NCBI GenBank assembly: GCA_018005585.1
Contig: JAGMZX010000002.1
Coordinates: forward strand, 48,078-93,656
Length of the DNA stretch: 45,579 nt
DNA from: Candidatus Hydrogenedentota bacterium
GTDB lineage: Bacteria > Hydrogenedentota > Hydrogenedentia > Hydrogenedentales > JAGMZX01
Direction of reading: 5' to 3'
Both the position numbers and the translations under genes were made by a program. The notes beneath the pieces are model-generated. The model was not told the origin of the DNA. It saw only the letters and a program-made list of their open reading frames with translations, and ran no database searches. Position 1 is the first letter of the stretch. Each line of letters begins with the position of its first letter. Positions 16,144 to 25,201 of the stretch are shown in pieces.

Positions 16144-17331
16144 TTTCAGCGGCGCCAGTTCCTTGACCTTGAAGCGAAGGGTCAAGGGTTGTCCCTGCCG
16201 GTCGGCCTTGAGTGTCACGTCGTCGCCAACGAACAAATCCCATGTGAGGTAGTCGACGTCGGCCGGATGCGACACGGGCTCGCCGTTCATTTCGATGATG
16301 ACATCCCCAAGGCGCAGGCCGGCCTCATAGGCCGGGGCATCCCGCCGGATTTCGGCGACGATGACGCCCGATTCGGCCTGCACGCCCAGCCTCCGTAATG
16401 AGTGTTCTTTCAACGCGTTGACCGCTTCGCCGTGAAAACCCAGCCATGGGTCGCGGCGTCGCCCGTAATCGATTAGTTCCCGCGCGACGCGGTTTGCCCG
16501 ATTCATCGGGATCGCGAATCCGAGGCCCTCGTTGCCGCCGGAACTGCTGAAGATCATGGTGTTGACGCCGATGGCCTCGCCCGTGGCGTTGACCAGCGGC
16601 CCGCCGCTGTTGCCGGGATTGATCGCGGCGTCGGTCTGGATCATGCCCTGATACAGGCGGTCGCCGCCGCCCACTTCGCGGCGCACACGCCGGTGCAGCG
16701 CGGAGACGACGCCCACGCTCACGCTCGGCATTGGGTCGCGCATCAACAGGCCGAAGGGATTGCCGATGGCGATGACCCATTCGCCAACCAGGAGATTGTC
16801 GGAGTTGCCCAGGCGTACGAAGGGGAAATCCTTGCCCTCGGCGCGCAATACGGCGAGGTCGGTCCGCTCGTCGCCGCCCACGTACTCGAAATCCACGACA
16901 CGGCCGTCCGGAAGCGTGACGGTGCCGTAGTCGGCCCCTTGAATGACGTGATAGTTGGTGAGGATGTGCCCGGCGTCGTCGATGAAGAAGCCGGTCCCGA
17001 CCGCTTCGACGGCGCGGCGGCGCACCATCGGCGCGGCGCCGAAAAAGCCGAAATTCCGGTAAAACTCCTCGAACATCGGGTCGTAAACGTGTTCCGTCCG
17101 GATGTCCACGACGCTGATGGTGACCACGGCCGGGGCGGCGGTCTCGATCGCGCCCACGATCGCGTTACGGCGTGATTGCGTGATGTCGTCCTGACCTGTC
17201 GCGACGGCAGGGACGCAGGCCAACGCGGCCAGCACGCAACAGCAGGCGCGGCCCAGGCACGCCCCTGCGCCCCGAGCCATGCGACCGCGCTTCGGAGAAC
17301 GGATTGACGCAAGCCTGTGGTTACCGGTCAT
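16138..17331 (-). CDS. HtrA/DegP-family trypsin-like serine protease with one PDZ domain
   Basis: 397 residues from the ATG preceded by GGAAGGGAG. A hydrophobic segment (about 29-45) acts as signal peptide or anchor, placing the enzyme in the periplasm. The catalytic triad is His128 (TNYHVI), Asp158 (RTDLAVL) and Ser242 (NPGNSGGPL). One PDZ domain occupies about 300-395 (SGVIVAEIRRDAPAYEAGLRLGDVIIEMNG), as in DegS-like members rather than two-PDZ DegP. The expected role is envelope protein quality control. The gene starts 26 bp after the stem of the terminator of the upstream operon; its own promoter is not clear. Its stop overlaps the cyclo-ligase end. Confidence 0.88.
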   Translation of the reverse strand: MTGNHRLASIRSPKRGRMARGAGACLGRACCCVLAALACVPAVATGQDDITQSRRNAIVGAIETAAPAVVTISVVDIRTEHVYDPMFEEFYRNFGFFGAAPMVRRRAVEAVGTGFFIDDAGHILTNYHVIQGADYGTVTLPDGRVVDFEYVGGDERTDLAVLRAEGKDFPFVRLGNSDNLLVGEWVIAIGNPFGLLMRDPMPSVSVGVVSALHRRVRREVGGGDRLYQGMIQTDAAINPGNSGGPLVNATGEAIGVNTMIFSSSGGNEGLGFAIPMNRANRVARELIDYGRRRDPWLGFHGEAVNALKEHSLRRLGVQAESGVIVAEIRRDAPAYEAGLRLGDVIIEMNGEPVSHPADVDYLTWDLFVGDDVTLKADRQGQPLTLRFKVKELAPLKS

Positions 17332-17345
17332 GGCTGTGCTCCCTT

Positions 17346-17392
17346 CCAAAAACAGACGCGGCACACCTGAAGCTGAGATCAGGTGTGCCGCG
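17346..17392 (-). terminator. Rho-independent terminator of the ABC/DUF4340 operon
   Basis: A perfect 14-bp stem (17357-17370 pairing with 17379-17392) with an 8-nt loop is followed on the minus strand by GTCTGTTTTTGG. It lies 11 bp after the DUF4340 stop and just ahead of the protease gene, so read-through could couple the two. Confidence 0.85.
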
Positions 17393-17402
17393 AATCCGTC
17401 TA

Positions 17403-19664
17403 CTATTGCGGGGTCGCGGCCGCGGGCGCTTCAGGCGCAGCCGGGGGCGCCGCGGGCGCCTCAACAGGCGCGGGGATCACTTGCACTTGTGCGGGTGTTT
17501 CCGCAGGCGCCGCGCCGGGCGTTTCCACGGGCAGCAACGTCGGGGGCGGCGTGACCACGGCCTCGGCAGGCGTTTCTGCCGGCGCCGCTTCCGCTGCCGG
17601 CGCGGCTTCAACCGCAGGCGCTGCCTCAGGGGCCGGCGCGGCTTCAACCGCGGGCGCTGCCTCAGGGGCCGGCGCGGCTTCCGGCGCTGCGGGTGCAGCC
17701 TCAGCGGCTGGCGGCGTTTCCGCCGTGGCCGGGGCCGCAGGCGCGCTCAACTGCGCCTGGACCGTGTCTATCATGCCGCCAATCTGGTCCAAGTCGCTTT
17801 TCTTGGCGCTGAACCCGAAGGCCTTGCCGCTCACCATCATGAGATGTTTGCCGTCCTGCTCGGCGCCAAAGGTCAGCGCGTGCGCCGCGCCGTCTTTCAT
17901 GGTGACCTGGAACTCGGCGAAGGGCGCGCCCTCAAGCTGCGTTACGCCGAGGCGCAAGTCGTCGGCCTGGAACGTGGCTACCCGGGTGACCAGGCTCGAG
18001 ACCGTGCCGGCCTCGACTGTCCGCGCCGCGCCGTCTAGCGTCGTTTGCCAAGCGTCACCGGCTTTTTCGAGCGCGAGCGACTTCTCGCCGATGCGCAGCT
18101 GCAGTCTCTGGACGTCGTTCTCCACCAGGCTCAATACGGTCAGCTGGTACACATCGCGCGGCGTCAAGAGCAGCTTTTTCGAGTCGGCGCGGCTCATCAC
18201 GAGGACCGGCCCCGCGTCGCCGACCCTGGCATATACGCCGTCGATGGATTTCGAGTCGCCCGCCACGCTGAAGGACCGCGTCTGGCCGCCTGCCGTGATG
18301 GTCACGGTCTGTCCAAAGGCGCCCACGTCCGTGGTGGCGTCGGCGTAGTCCGCGGCGGTCCAGCTCAGGAGCGTGGAGGCGAGCGTGCTCAGGGTCGTAT
18401 CCTGGGTCTTCAAGTCGACCGCGGGTTCGATGACCTTCCACGTGCCGTCAATCTTTTCAACGACGACGTTGCTGCCGTCTGCCTGGCTGACAACGATGCG
18501 GCTGAGATCCTCGAGTTTCAGGGTATCGCCGAATTTTGGCAGGTCAAACAATTGCCCGCATTTCGGGAAGACCTGCTCGAAGGTATACGAATCGAGTTCG
18601 TAGAGGATTTCCTGCGCGGCCCCGGCCACGCGCACGTAGCCGTTCCCGGTCTTGTTCGGGCGCGAGCCCTCGAGGACCACCGTCTTGCCGTCGTCGATCG
18701 TGATCTCCGCGCGATACTGGGGCGCATCGAGGCCGTATTCCGCTTTCTTGGCCGGGTCGACGATATCGCGTGCCGTCAGGTTCTTGAAGCGGCTCAGGAT
18801 ACTCTGAAGATTGGCATCCTTGTGCGGCGTGCCCGGACCGCCCGAAGCCAGAACCCATTCATACTCGACCGGTTTGCTCGCATCCGCCCCGGCGGCAGCC
18901 GGCGTCTCCGATTCTGAGGAAGCGGAGATTTCAGCCGTGTTGCCCTCCGCCGCGGGTTGTTCTGTGCCCGTTTCCGGCGCGACGGTTTCGGGCTGTGCCT
19001 TGGCGCGGCGTTCGAAGACCAGCTGCTTATCCGGGAGGGTGAACGCGAGGCGCGTGATCTCCTTGCCCTCTTCGGTCTTGGTGACCACCTTGTCGAGCCA
19101 CTTGCTGGCCGTCGGCGCTTCCGTGGCTTGATAGACGCCCGCGTCGCGCCGCAGGTCCGTACTCTCGCTATACACGGTTGTCTGTCCAGCGAGCCGGACG
19201 AAACTGGTGGACATGCCCTCGGATTTGCCGACCAGCACATGATAGGCGGGGGCATCGCTGCCGGCCTTGAACGCCGTGACATGAAACGCCTGGTCGTCCT
19301 TGAGCTCATACCTGGCCAGGCGTTCGTCCGGCGCGGCTTCATCGCGCGTCTCGCCCTGCATGCTCAGGAAGGAGGTCAGGTATTCACGCACAGTATCGGC
19401 CGTGGCGGGCGCGTTGAAATGACTTGTCACGCGCCAGGGCGCCTCCGGGTTGTCGCGTTCGAGAGTGACTTTCGTGTCGGGCGTGCCGCCCTGATATACT
19501 TCGAGCTTGACCACGCTGGCGGCATCGAGTCCCTGGGGCGCCAACGGGACAAGTCCCGCCTGTTCGATGATGCTGGGTTGCTGCTGGCGGCCCTGCTTGA
19601 CCACAACCAGCGCGATGAGCACCGCAAGCACCAGCGCCAATATGATGAGCGTTTTGCTGTTCAT
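17403..19664 (-). CDS. DUF4340 protein linked to a Gld-type ABC system
   Basis: 753 residues. One N-terminal membrane segment (about 6-22, TLIILALVLAVLIALVVV) anchors a large periplasmic part. Repeated beta-rich segments with WRVTSHFNAPATADTVREYLTSF and YELDSYTFEQVFPK are typical of DUF4340, a family almost always encoded with GldF/GldG-like ABC-2 transporters. A low-complexity Glu/Pro/Thr stretch splits the domain near 220-260. The C-terminal 100 residues are Ala/Pro/Glu repeats. Its biochemical role is unknown; family context suggests it works with the transporter in envelope export. It is the third gene of the operon, 30 bp after the permease fusion, and ends at a strong terminator. Confidence 0.8.
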   Translation of the reverse strand: MNSKTLIILALVLAVLIALVVVKQGRQQQPSIIEQAGLVPLAPQGLDAASVVKLEVYQGGTPDTKVTLERDNPEAPWRVTSHFNAPATADTVREYLTSFLSMQGETRDEAAPDERLARYELKDDQAFHVTAFKAGSDAPAYHVLVGKSEGMSTSFVRLAGQTTVYSESTDLRRDAGVYQATEAPTASKWLDKVVTKTEEGKEITRLAFTLPDKQLVFERRAKAQPETVAPETGTEQPAAEGNTAEISASSESETPAAAGADASKPVEYEWVLASGGPGTPHKDANLQSILSRFKNLTARDIVDPAKKAEYGLDAPQYRAEITIDDGKTVVLEGSRPNKTGNGYVRVAGAAQEILYELDSYTFEQVFPKCGQLFDLPKFGDTLKLEDLSRIVVSQADGSNVVVEKIDGTWKVIEPAVDLKTQDTTLSTLASTLLSWTAADYADATTDVGAFGQTVTITAGGQTRSFSVAGDSKSIDGVYARVGDAGPVLVMSRADSKKLLLTPRDVYQLTVLSLVENDVQRLQLRIGEKSLALEKAGDAWQTTLDGAARTVEAGTVSSLVTRVATFQADDLRLGVTQLEGAPFAEFQVTMKDGAAHALTFGAEQDGKHLMMVSGKAFGFSAKKSDLDQIGGMIDTVQAQLSAPAAPATAETPPAAEAAPAAPEAAPAPEAAPAVEAAPAPEAAPAVEAAPAAEAAPAETPAEAVVTPPPTLLPVETPGAAPAETPAQVQVIPAPVEAPAAPPAAPEAPAAATPQ
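17599..17682 (-). repeat. 36-bp coding tandem repeat in the DUF4340 tail
   Basis: A 36-bp unit begins at 17599, 17635 and, in part, 17671 and encodes a 12-residue Glu-Ala-Ala-Pro-rich motif. The copies are nearly identical, so the tail length is likely to vary between strains. Confidence 0.85.
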
Positions 19665-19694
19665 GGTTGTCTCTCCTATCGGTTCAAACAGCGG

Positions 19695-22256
19695 TCACTT
19701 CGGCGCCGATGCATACTTCATCGTGTATGCATTACGCGAACTGTGACGGACCAGCGCGAAAGCGAAACCAGCGCCGGCTATCAAGAGGTTCGCCAGACCG
19801 TAATTCACGACCTGCCAGACCACGTAGGCGCGGTACTTCGGATCGTCCGCGTTTTCCGGTTTGCGGACCGTGCGCGGCATGGGCACGCGCGAGCGCAGCT
19901 CCGCGACCTGCTTCGACAGCGTGGCCGTATCGACCATTTTCAGGAAGAACTCGGCGTTCATGTCGTTCAGATTGTTCTTCTGGAAGGCCTGCGAGCACCC
20001 TATCAGGATCAGCCGGCCCGGTTTTGGCGTCACGTCCGGCGCGGGCCCCTCCTCCTCGGGCTCGGGCGGCGGCACCGGGCGCGACGGGTCCGGCGGCGTC
20101 TCCGGCCACGCAGGGCGCTCCTTGCCCGCGAAAGCATCCGGGAACTGGCCGCTGATTTCGGCCAGCAAGGGAAAGCTCTGCATCGACCCGGAATCCGGGG
20201 GGTCGAAGCGCATGTTCTCGCCCATCGCGGACGCCGGGATGGTCCAGGATCGTCCGCTGGAAGACATGAGCACCTGCGACTGCAGGCCCAGCTCCTTTAG
20301 CTTCTCCGTATTCAAGTTCAGGGCGGTGCCCCAGAGATACAGGAGCCCCGGCAGGTTGTCGGTGATCGGGCTCTTCTGGTCCATCGTCTCCGACTGCACG
20401 AAGATCTGCAGCGGCGTGTCGAAGCGCTGCAGCGTCCCGTTGCCGAACATGTAGGTGAGCGGCAGCCGGCTTTCGTCCAGCAGCAAGTCTTCGCTCACCG
20501 TCACGCCATAATTTTCAAGCAGCGGGTTTGCTTGCGGCGTCTCTTCGCCGCGCGAGAGATTGAGGCGTCCCTGACGCGAGACGTCGTAATTCCAGGTGTA
20601 GTTCTGCACGGCCATGACGACCGTCTTGCCCGCGCGCAGCGCGCGGCCGATTTCCCATTGCTGGCGTTCGTTCAGCGAACGGGGGTTCACCACGACCAGT
20701 GTGTCATACTCATCCGGCAGCGGTTCTTCCTTGGTCAGGGCGACGCGGCGCACTTCATACTTGAACTGGCGCAGCAATTGCTCCAGGTCCGCGAACGGGT
20801 CCTCGTAGAACTGCGGGGGCATCCGCTGCCCCATCGACTCCATCATGGCGCGCTGCTGCGGGTCGACGTTGAACGCCGTATCCGGCGCGACGAGCGCAAT
20901 GACCGGCGTCGTGGCGCGCTGCAGCTTGTAGATCGTGCTGATGAGCCGGTATTCGAAATCGGGGGGCAGCCGTTCGCCGCGGCGCTGCGGCACGACCGCG
21001 GGGATGATTTCCTCCGGCTTGTCGGCGTATGCGATGCCCAGGCTGGCATATATCATCGCCTGGGTCGCCTGCACGCCCGTGCTGCCCGCGTAGGCGATTG
21101 GAGTAATGCCCTTCTCGAGCATCCGTTCCTCGACCTTCTTCTCCTCGGTCTTCTCCTCGTCCTTGTCCTCCTCCGGCGCAAATTGCGAGGACATGGCCGA
21201 GATCAGGTTTTCCGCCTCAAGGTAGACCGTCTTGTACTGCAAGTTGCCGTTGGATGCCAAGCGCAGTTCTTCGAGCCGGTCGAGAATGCTCTCTTCCAAC
21301 CGTTTCAGCTCCGTGGGCATCTTATCGCGCGGCGTGATATACAGCGTCGCAGTGACTTTCGAATCCAGGCCATGGAGGATTTCCGTCGATGCTTCCGCCA
21401 CGGTGTTAATCCTGTCCTCGGTAAGGTCGAAGCGCTTCAGGCTGCTGCCCGCCGCCAGCCAGTTCAAGAGCATGCCGATGGCGGCGCACAGTAGGGTGAC
21501 AACGGCGAAATTCAGCTTCGCCTTCGGGCGGCTGCGGCCGTCTATGTACAGCATGTTCAGCCCGAGGAAGATCGCCGACCAGCCCACGAAATAGACCAGG
21601 TCAACGACATCCACGACGCCGCGGGTGAACGGCGTGAAATGGGTGAAAACGCCCAGCAGGCTCATCAGCAGTGTGCCGAATCCCGCGATCTTGTTGTCCA
21701 GGTAGCCCGCGATGAAATCGGTGCCGCACAGGAACATGATGAAGCAGGCCAGCAGCGTGATGACGAACGCGATGATCTGGTCTTTGAAGAAGCCGGAAAA
21801 GAAAATGCCGAGCGCAAAGAACATTGCGCCGACAAACGCCGTGCCCAGGTAGCCGCCCAGGATGACGCCCCAGTCCGGGTTGCCCAGCCACGCGAGCATG
21901 GCCGGCACGGTGATGGTCGCCACGAGCGTCAGGCCGAAAAACACGATCGCGGCGAAGTACTTGCCCAATACCAGTTCATGGGCGCGCATGGGAAAGGTGA
22001 GCAGCATTTCCCAGGTGTTTTCCTTGCGCTCCTCCGCCCACATCCGCATCGTGACCGCGGGCACGAAAACGCACAGCACGAGCGGAATGTAATCGAAGAA
22101 AGGACTCATGTCGATGGCGATTACGGGGCCGCTGAACAGGCCCGTCACATAGAGCCACACGTTCAGCGTCACGAATACCATCATGTAGATGTACGCGATG
22201 GGCGATGTAAAGTACGCCGCCAGGTCGCGACGGAATACCGTGATTGTGTTGCGCAT
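19695..22256 (-). CDS. GldF-GldG fusion: ABC-2 permease joined to ABC-type auxiliary domain
   Basis: 853 residues. Residues 1-245 form a six-helix ABC-2 permease (MRNTITVFRRDLAAYFTSPIAYIYMMVF; RMWAEERKENTWEMLLTFPM). A further helix (about 257-275) leads into a GldG-like periplasmic domain (SLKRFDLTEDRINTVAEASTEIL; VTATLYITPRDKMP) spanning about 275-800. A last helix at about 815-840 returns to the membrane. In Bacteroidota gliding, GldF and GldG are separate proteins; here they are one chain. The domain also carries acidic and Pro-rich low-complexity inserts (about 365-380 and 720-745). With the ATPase upstream it should form an exporter; the cargo is unknown. Confidence 0.85.
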   Translation of the reverse strand: MRNTITVFRRDLAAYFTSPIAYIYMMVFVTLNVWLYVTGLFSGPVIAIDMSPFFDYIPLVLCVFVPAVTMRMWAEERKENTWEMLLTFPMRAHELVLGKYFAAIVFFGLTLVATITVPAMLAWLGNPDWGVILGGYLGTAFVGAMFFALGIFFSGFFKDQIIAFVITLLACFIMFLCGTDFIAGYLDNKIAGFGTLLMSLLGVFTHFTPFTRGVVDVVDLVYFVGWSAIFLGLNMLYIDGRSRPKAKLNFAVVTLLCAAIGMLLNWLAAGSSLKRFDLTEDRINTVAEASTEILHGLDSKVTATLYITPRDKMPTELKRLEESILDRLEELRLASNGNLQYKTVYLEAENLISAMSSQFAPEEDKDEEKTEEKKVEERMLEKGITPIAYAGSTGVQATQAMIYASLGIAYADKPEEIIPAVVPQRRGERLPPDFEYRLISTIYKLQRATTPVIALVAPDTAFNVDPQQRAMMESMGQRMPPQFYEDPFADLEQLLRQFKYEVRRVALTKEEPLPDEYDTLVVVNPRSLNERQQWEIGRALRAGKTVVMAVQNYTWNYDVSRQGRLNLSRGEETPQANPLLENYGVTVSEDLLLDESRLPLTYMFGNGTLQRFDTPLQIFVQSETMDQKSPITDNLPGLLYLWGTALNLNTEKLKELGLQSQVLMSSSGRSWTIPASAMGENMRFDPPDSGSMQSFPLLAEISGQFPDAFAGKERPAWPETPPDPSRPVPPPEPEEEGPAPDVTPKPGRLILIGCSQAFQKNNLNDMNAEFFLKMVDTATLSKQVAELRSRVPMPRTVRKPENADDPKYRAYVVWQVVNYGLANLLIAGAGFAFALVRHSSRNAYTMKYASAPK

Positions 22257-22268
22257 GTTCGCGACTCC

Positions 22269-23231
22269 TCAATTGTTGCCCGTGGATTGGGCTTGCCCCT
22301 CGGTCAGGGCCAGGAAGGTTTCCTCGAGCGTCGGCGGGTTTTCCCGCAATTCCCGAAGTTCCCAGCGCTTTTCACGCACCAGCGCGTTGATTTCCGGCCA
22401 CGGCGACGCGCCCAGCCGCGCATACAAGGTGAACGCGGCCGCGGAGGACGCCTGGTCTTCCACGACCGCCTTCACCTGCGTTACACCGTTGATGCCGGAG
22501 AGCAGCCGCTCGACCTCGGCGGCGGGCTGGCCCGTGACGGAGAGGTTGAAGCGCTCGACGCGCTTGGCGCGGCTCCGCAGTTCGTCGATGGTGCCGTCGC
22601 CAACGATGCGGCCTTGGCTGATGATCACGATACGGTCGGCGGTTGCCTCGACTTCCTGCAGGATGTGCGTCGAGAGGATAACCGTCTTGTCCTTGGCCAG
22701 GGCATTGATGAGGTGGCGGATTTCAAGTATCTGATGCGGGTCGAGACCCGAGGTCGGTTCGTCCAGAATAATGACTTCAGGGTCATGGATGAGTGCCTGA
22801 GCGAGTGCGGTGCGTTGCTTGAACCCTTTCGAGAGCTCGCGAATGACCTTCCGGAACATGGGGCGCAGCCCGCACGCGTCAATCACCGCCTCGGTCCGCT
22901 CTCTGAGGCGCGCGCCGGTCAACCCGCGCGCGTTCGCGACAAAGCGCAGGTAGGACCGGACCTCCATGTCCAGATAGAGTGGCAGTATCTCGGGCAAATA
23001 GCCGATGCTGCGCCGCACTTTCAGCGGCTCCTTCAGCACGTCCATTCCCGCGACCTCCGCCGTGCCGCGCGTCGGATACAGATACGTTGTCAGGATCTTC
23101 ATTGCGGTCGACTTGCCGGCCCCGTTCGGGCCCAGCAACCCGACGATCTCGCCGCGGCGCACCTCGAACGACACATCGTTCAAGGCGACCACGGGACCGT
23201 AATGCATCGTCAGACCTTTCGCCTTAATCAT
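22269..23231 (-). CDS. ABC transporter ATPase, GldA/CcmA type
   Basis: 320 residues. Walker A is GPNGAGKST (34-42), the family signature region reads ELSKGFKQRTALAQAL, and Walker B is VIILDEPTSGLD. The signature is LSKGF rather than LSGGQ, as often seen in GldA/drug-export ATPases. The C-terminal 80 residues form the extra domain of this subfamily. It is the first gene of the operon and lies 12 bp before the fused permease, its obvious partner. A near-perfect sigma-54 promoter lies about 100 bp upstream. Confidence 0.92.
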   Translation of the reverse strand: MIKAKGLTMHYGPVVALNDVSFEVRRGEIVGLLGPNGAGKSTAMKILTTYLYPTRGTAEVAGMDVLKEPLKVRRSIGYLPEILPLYLDMEVRSYLRFVANARGLTGARLRERTEAVIDACGLRPMFRKVIRELSKGFKQRTALAQALIHDPEVIILDEPTSGLDPHQILEIRHLINALAKDKTVILSTHILQEVEATADRIVIISQGRIVGDGTIDELRSRAKRVERFNLSVTGQPAAEVERLLSGINGVTQVKAVVEDQASSAAAFTLYARLGASPWPEINALVREKRWELRELRENPPTLEETFLALTEGQAQSTGNN

Positions 23232-23539
23232 GAATGATCTCCCGATTCCATCCTTGTCCGGTTCGCTTCCGCGCTTACCCCAGCAAGCCGGTGCAGGGAC
23301 ACATGTTTACCCTTGCAGCAGGGTGAGGAGCAATTACTATGCCACATGCCGTCCGATGTTGTAAAGGACGTGTTCCCAGAATAAACCGGCGCGGTACAAG
23401 GGTTTATGCCCCTCGCGTCCGTCGCCGCAGCGCCTGCCGGACTGCCCCATATGAGGCACATGACCCCTTTTGCGACTTGCACCGCCGCCTTCGCCTCCGC
23501 CACAATTCCGGCCTCAGACGTCCACCGGAGGGCAGGACC
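23232..23539. other. Divergent intergenic region upstream of the ABC operon and nucleotidyltransferase
   Basis: This 308-bp region contains the sigma-54 promoter at 23329-23344 (minus). An overlapping weaker sigma-70 candidate lies on the same strand (TTTACA 23360-23365, CATAGT 23336-23341, spacer 18). No ORF is convincing. No clear plus-strand promoter was found for the nucleotidyltransferase. Confidence 0.5.
23329..23344 (-). promoter_or_regulatory. Predicted sigma-54 promoter of the ABC/Gld operon
   Basis: On the minus strand TGGCATAGTAATTGCT fits TGGCAYRNNNNTTGCW at every defined position with GG-N10-GC spacing. The start would be near 23318, about 87 nt before the ATPase ATG. Confidence 0.72.
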
Positions 23540-24496
23540 ATGGCCCCATATCAGGGTGTAATTCTCGCGGCGGGACACGGCTCGCGCATGGGCCCCTTCG
23601 GCGAACGCGTGCCGAAGCCCATCGCGCCCATATGCAATAAGCCGTTGCTCGCCTGCCAAATAGACCACCTGCGCGGCTTGGGCATAGACGATATCATTAT
23701 TGTCATTGGCCATTTGGGCCACGTGATTACACAGATGCTGGGCGACGGGCGGGACTACGGCGTGCGGTTGCGCTACGTTGAGCAAGAGCAGCGGCTGGGT
23801 CTCGCGCACGCCGTCGGGCAACTCGAGCGGCACGTGGACCGGCCCTTCGTTCTATTCCTCGGCGACATCTTTTTTCACGTGACGGACTTGCGCCTCATGG
23901 TCCAGGAATTCGAGCGGCACGAGGCGGCGGCCGTACTCGCTGTCAAGGAAGAAAACGATGTCGAAGCGATTAAGAAGAACTTCAGCGTCCACCTGGGGCC
24001 GGACGGCGCCGTCCGCCGTGTGATTGAGAAGCCGCGTCACGTCACCAACAATCTGAAAGGGTGCGGGCTCTACCTTTTCGACATGCGCATCTTCGACGCA
24101 ATTCGCCGCACGCCGCGCACCGCCATGCGCGATGAATACGAACTCACCGACTCGGTCCAAATCCTGATCGACTACGAATACCCGGTGCGCGTTGCGCCGG
24201 TCGTCGCGTGGGACATGAACATCACGTACATCGGCGACCTGATTGCGTGCTGCGTGTACGAGTTGCGGCGGCGGGGTCTGACCTCGCTGGTGGGGAATCA
24301 CTGCACCATTGCAGACGGCGTCACGCTCACGGATACGGTGGTCGGCGACAACGTCGCGATAAACGTCCCGATGTCGCTGGAACGCTGTGTCGTCCTCTCA
24401 GGTCTCACCCTGACCGAGTCGCGCCGTTACACGGATATCGTCTTTACACCGGACGCGACCCTTGAAGCGTTGCCGCCCCCGCGCGCTTCCCGCTAG
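23540..24496 (+). CDS. Sugar-1-phosphate nucleotidyltransferase-like protein
   Basis: 318 residues from the ATG with CCGGAGGG and AGGA upstream. The N-terminal Rossmann-like domain has the signature LAAGHGSRMGPFGERVPKPIAPICNKPLL, the nucleotide and metal site of this superfamily. Asp in FLGDIFF is the usual second metal ligand. The C-terminal 70 residues have hexapeptide-like repeats (NHCTIADGVTLTDTVVGDNVAINVPM), a short left-handed beta-helix. Members activate sugars as NDP-sugars for cell-surface polysaccharides. The exact sugar and nucleotide cannot be read from sequence, and glucose-1-phosphate thymidylyltransferase-like is only one option. Confidence 0.8.
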   Translation: MAPYQGVILAAGHGSRMGPFGERVPKPIAPICNKPLLACQIDHLRGLGIDDIIIVIGHLGHVITQMLGDGRDYGVRLRYVEQEQRLGLAHAVGQLERHVDRPFVLFLGDIFFHVTDLRLMVQEFERHEAAAVLAVKEENDVEAIKKNFSVHLGPDGAVRRVIEKPRHVTNNLKGCGLYLFDMRIFDAIRRTPRTAMRDEYELTDSVQILIDYEYPVRVAPVVAWDMNITYIGDLIACCVYELRRRGLTSLVGNHCTIADGVTLTDTVVGDNVAINVPMSLERCVVLSGLTLTESRRYTDIVFTPDATLEALPPPRASR

Positions 24497-24509
24497 GCGC
24501 GGCGCCCGG

Positions 24510-25028
24510 TCAGAGACCCTTCGCTACGAAATCGTCGAGACGCTGCTGGATAATGGACGCCGTGCTCTCTATAAGGTTGTCCGCGTCCGGCGACAGCACC
24601 TGCAGTCCCTGGAGGATATCCCGCGCTTCCTGAATACCTTGGCCAATGGCGCCCCCAATGAATTCCGCGAACTGGCGGCGTCCGTCCTCGTCATCGGCCA
24701 GGTTGTGATTCTCCGCGTACTTCGAGAAGAAGCTCAATGCAAAATTCACGATGCGGTCCGCGGTTGCCTCCGGCGACGTGTCAAGTGCCGCCCCTTCGGG
24801 AATGCCGAGCGCGGCGCGCGCGTCATTCACGACGCCGCGGAGCTTCTCGTAGGCCCGCTCGCGCACGAGGTCCAGCACTTCGCCGGTGGACCGGGCCTTT
24901 CCCACGCTCAGCTCGAGCGCGTCGCCCGAAACTCCGGTGGCCTTTTTGGGCCGGGATACCGCCCCTGGCGCCGGTAGACTGTTCGGACGCAGGGCATCGG
25001 CAGGCAGAGATTGGATTGCGTTCACCAT
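24510..25028 (-). CDS. DUF5610-like protein of unknown function
   Basis: 172 residues with GGGAGGAC before the ATG. After a variable first 45 residues, the helical core (EKLRGVVNDARAALGIPEGAALDTSPEATADRIVNFALSFFSKYAENH and RQFAEFIGGAIGQGIQEARDIL) matches my recollection of DUF5610. No signal peptide or membrane segment is present. It is convergent with the nucleotidyltransferase (13 bp between ends) and divergent from the membrane protein. Function is unknown. Confidence 0.65.
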   Translation of the reverse strand: MVNAIQSLPADALRPNSLPAPGAVSRPKKATGVSGDALELSVGKARSTGEVLDLVRERAYEKLRGVVNDARAALGIPEGAALDTSPEATADRIVNFALSFFSKYAENHNLADDEDGRRQFAEFIGGAIGQGIQEARDILQGLQVLSPDADNLIESTASIIQQRLDDFVAKGL

Positions 25029-25201
25029 GGTACTGTCCTCCCGTTCTCTCTATGCAGAAACACTTCCGTCGCTAACGAGATTATCGGCCAGGACACGCAA
25101 GACTTGAGCCGGGCGGAAAACACGGGCTTGACAGGCTGGAAACGGCTGTGTTAGGCAGGCGCAGTCACGATTGCCGTTATTTGGCGCGGCGGGGAGAACC
25201 G

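Noticed and set aside
23228-23833. 201-residue minus-strand frame upstream of the ABC ATPase
   Set aside because: It overlaps the nucleotidyltransferase and the sigma-54 promoter and shows no domain.
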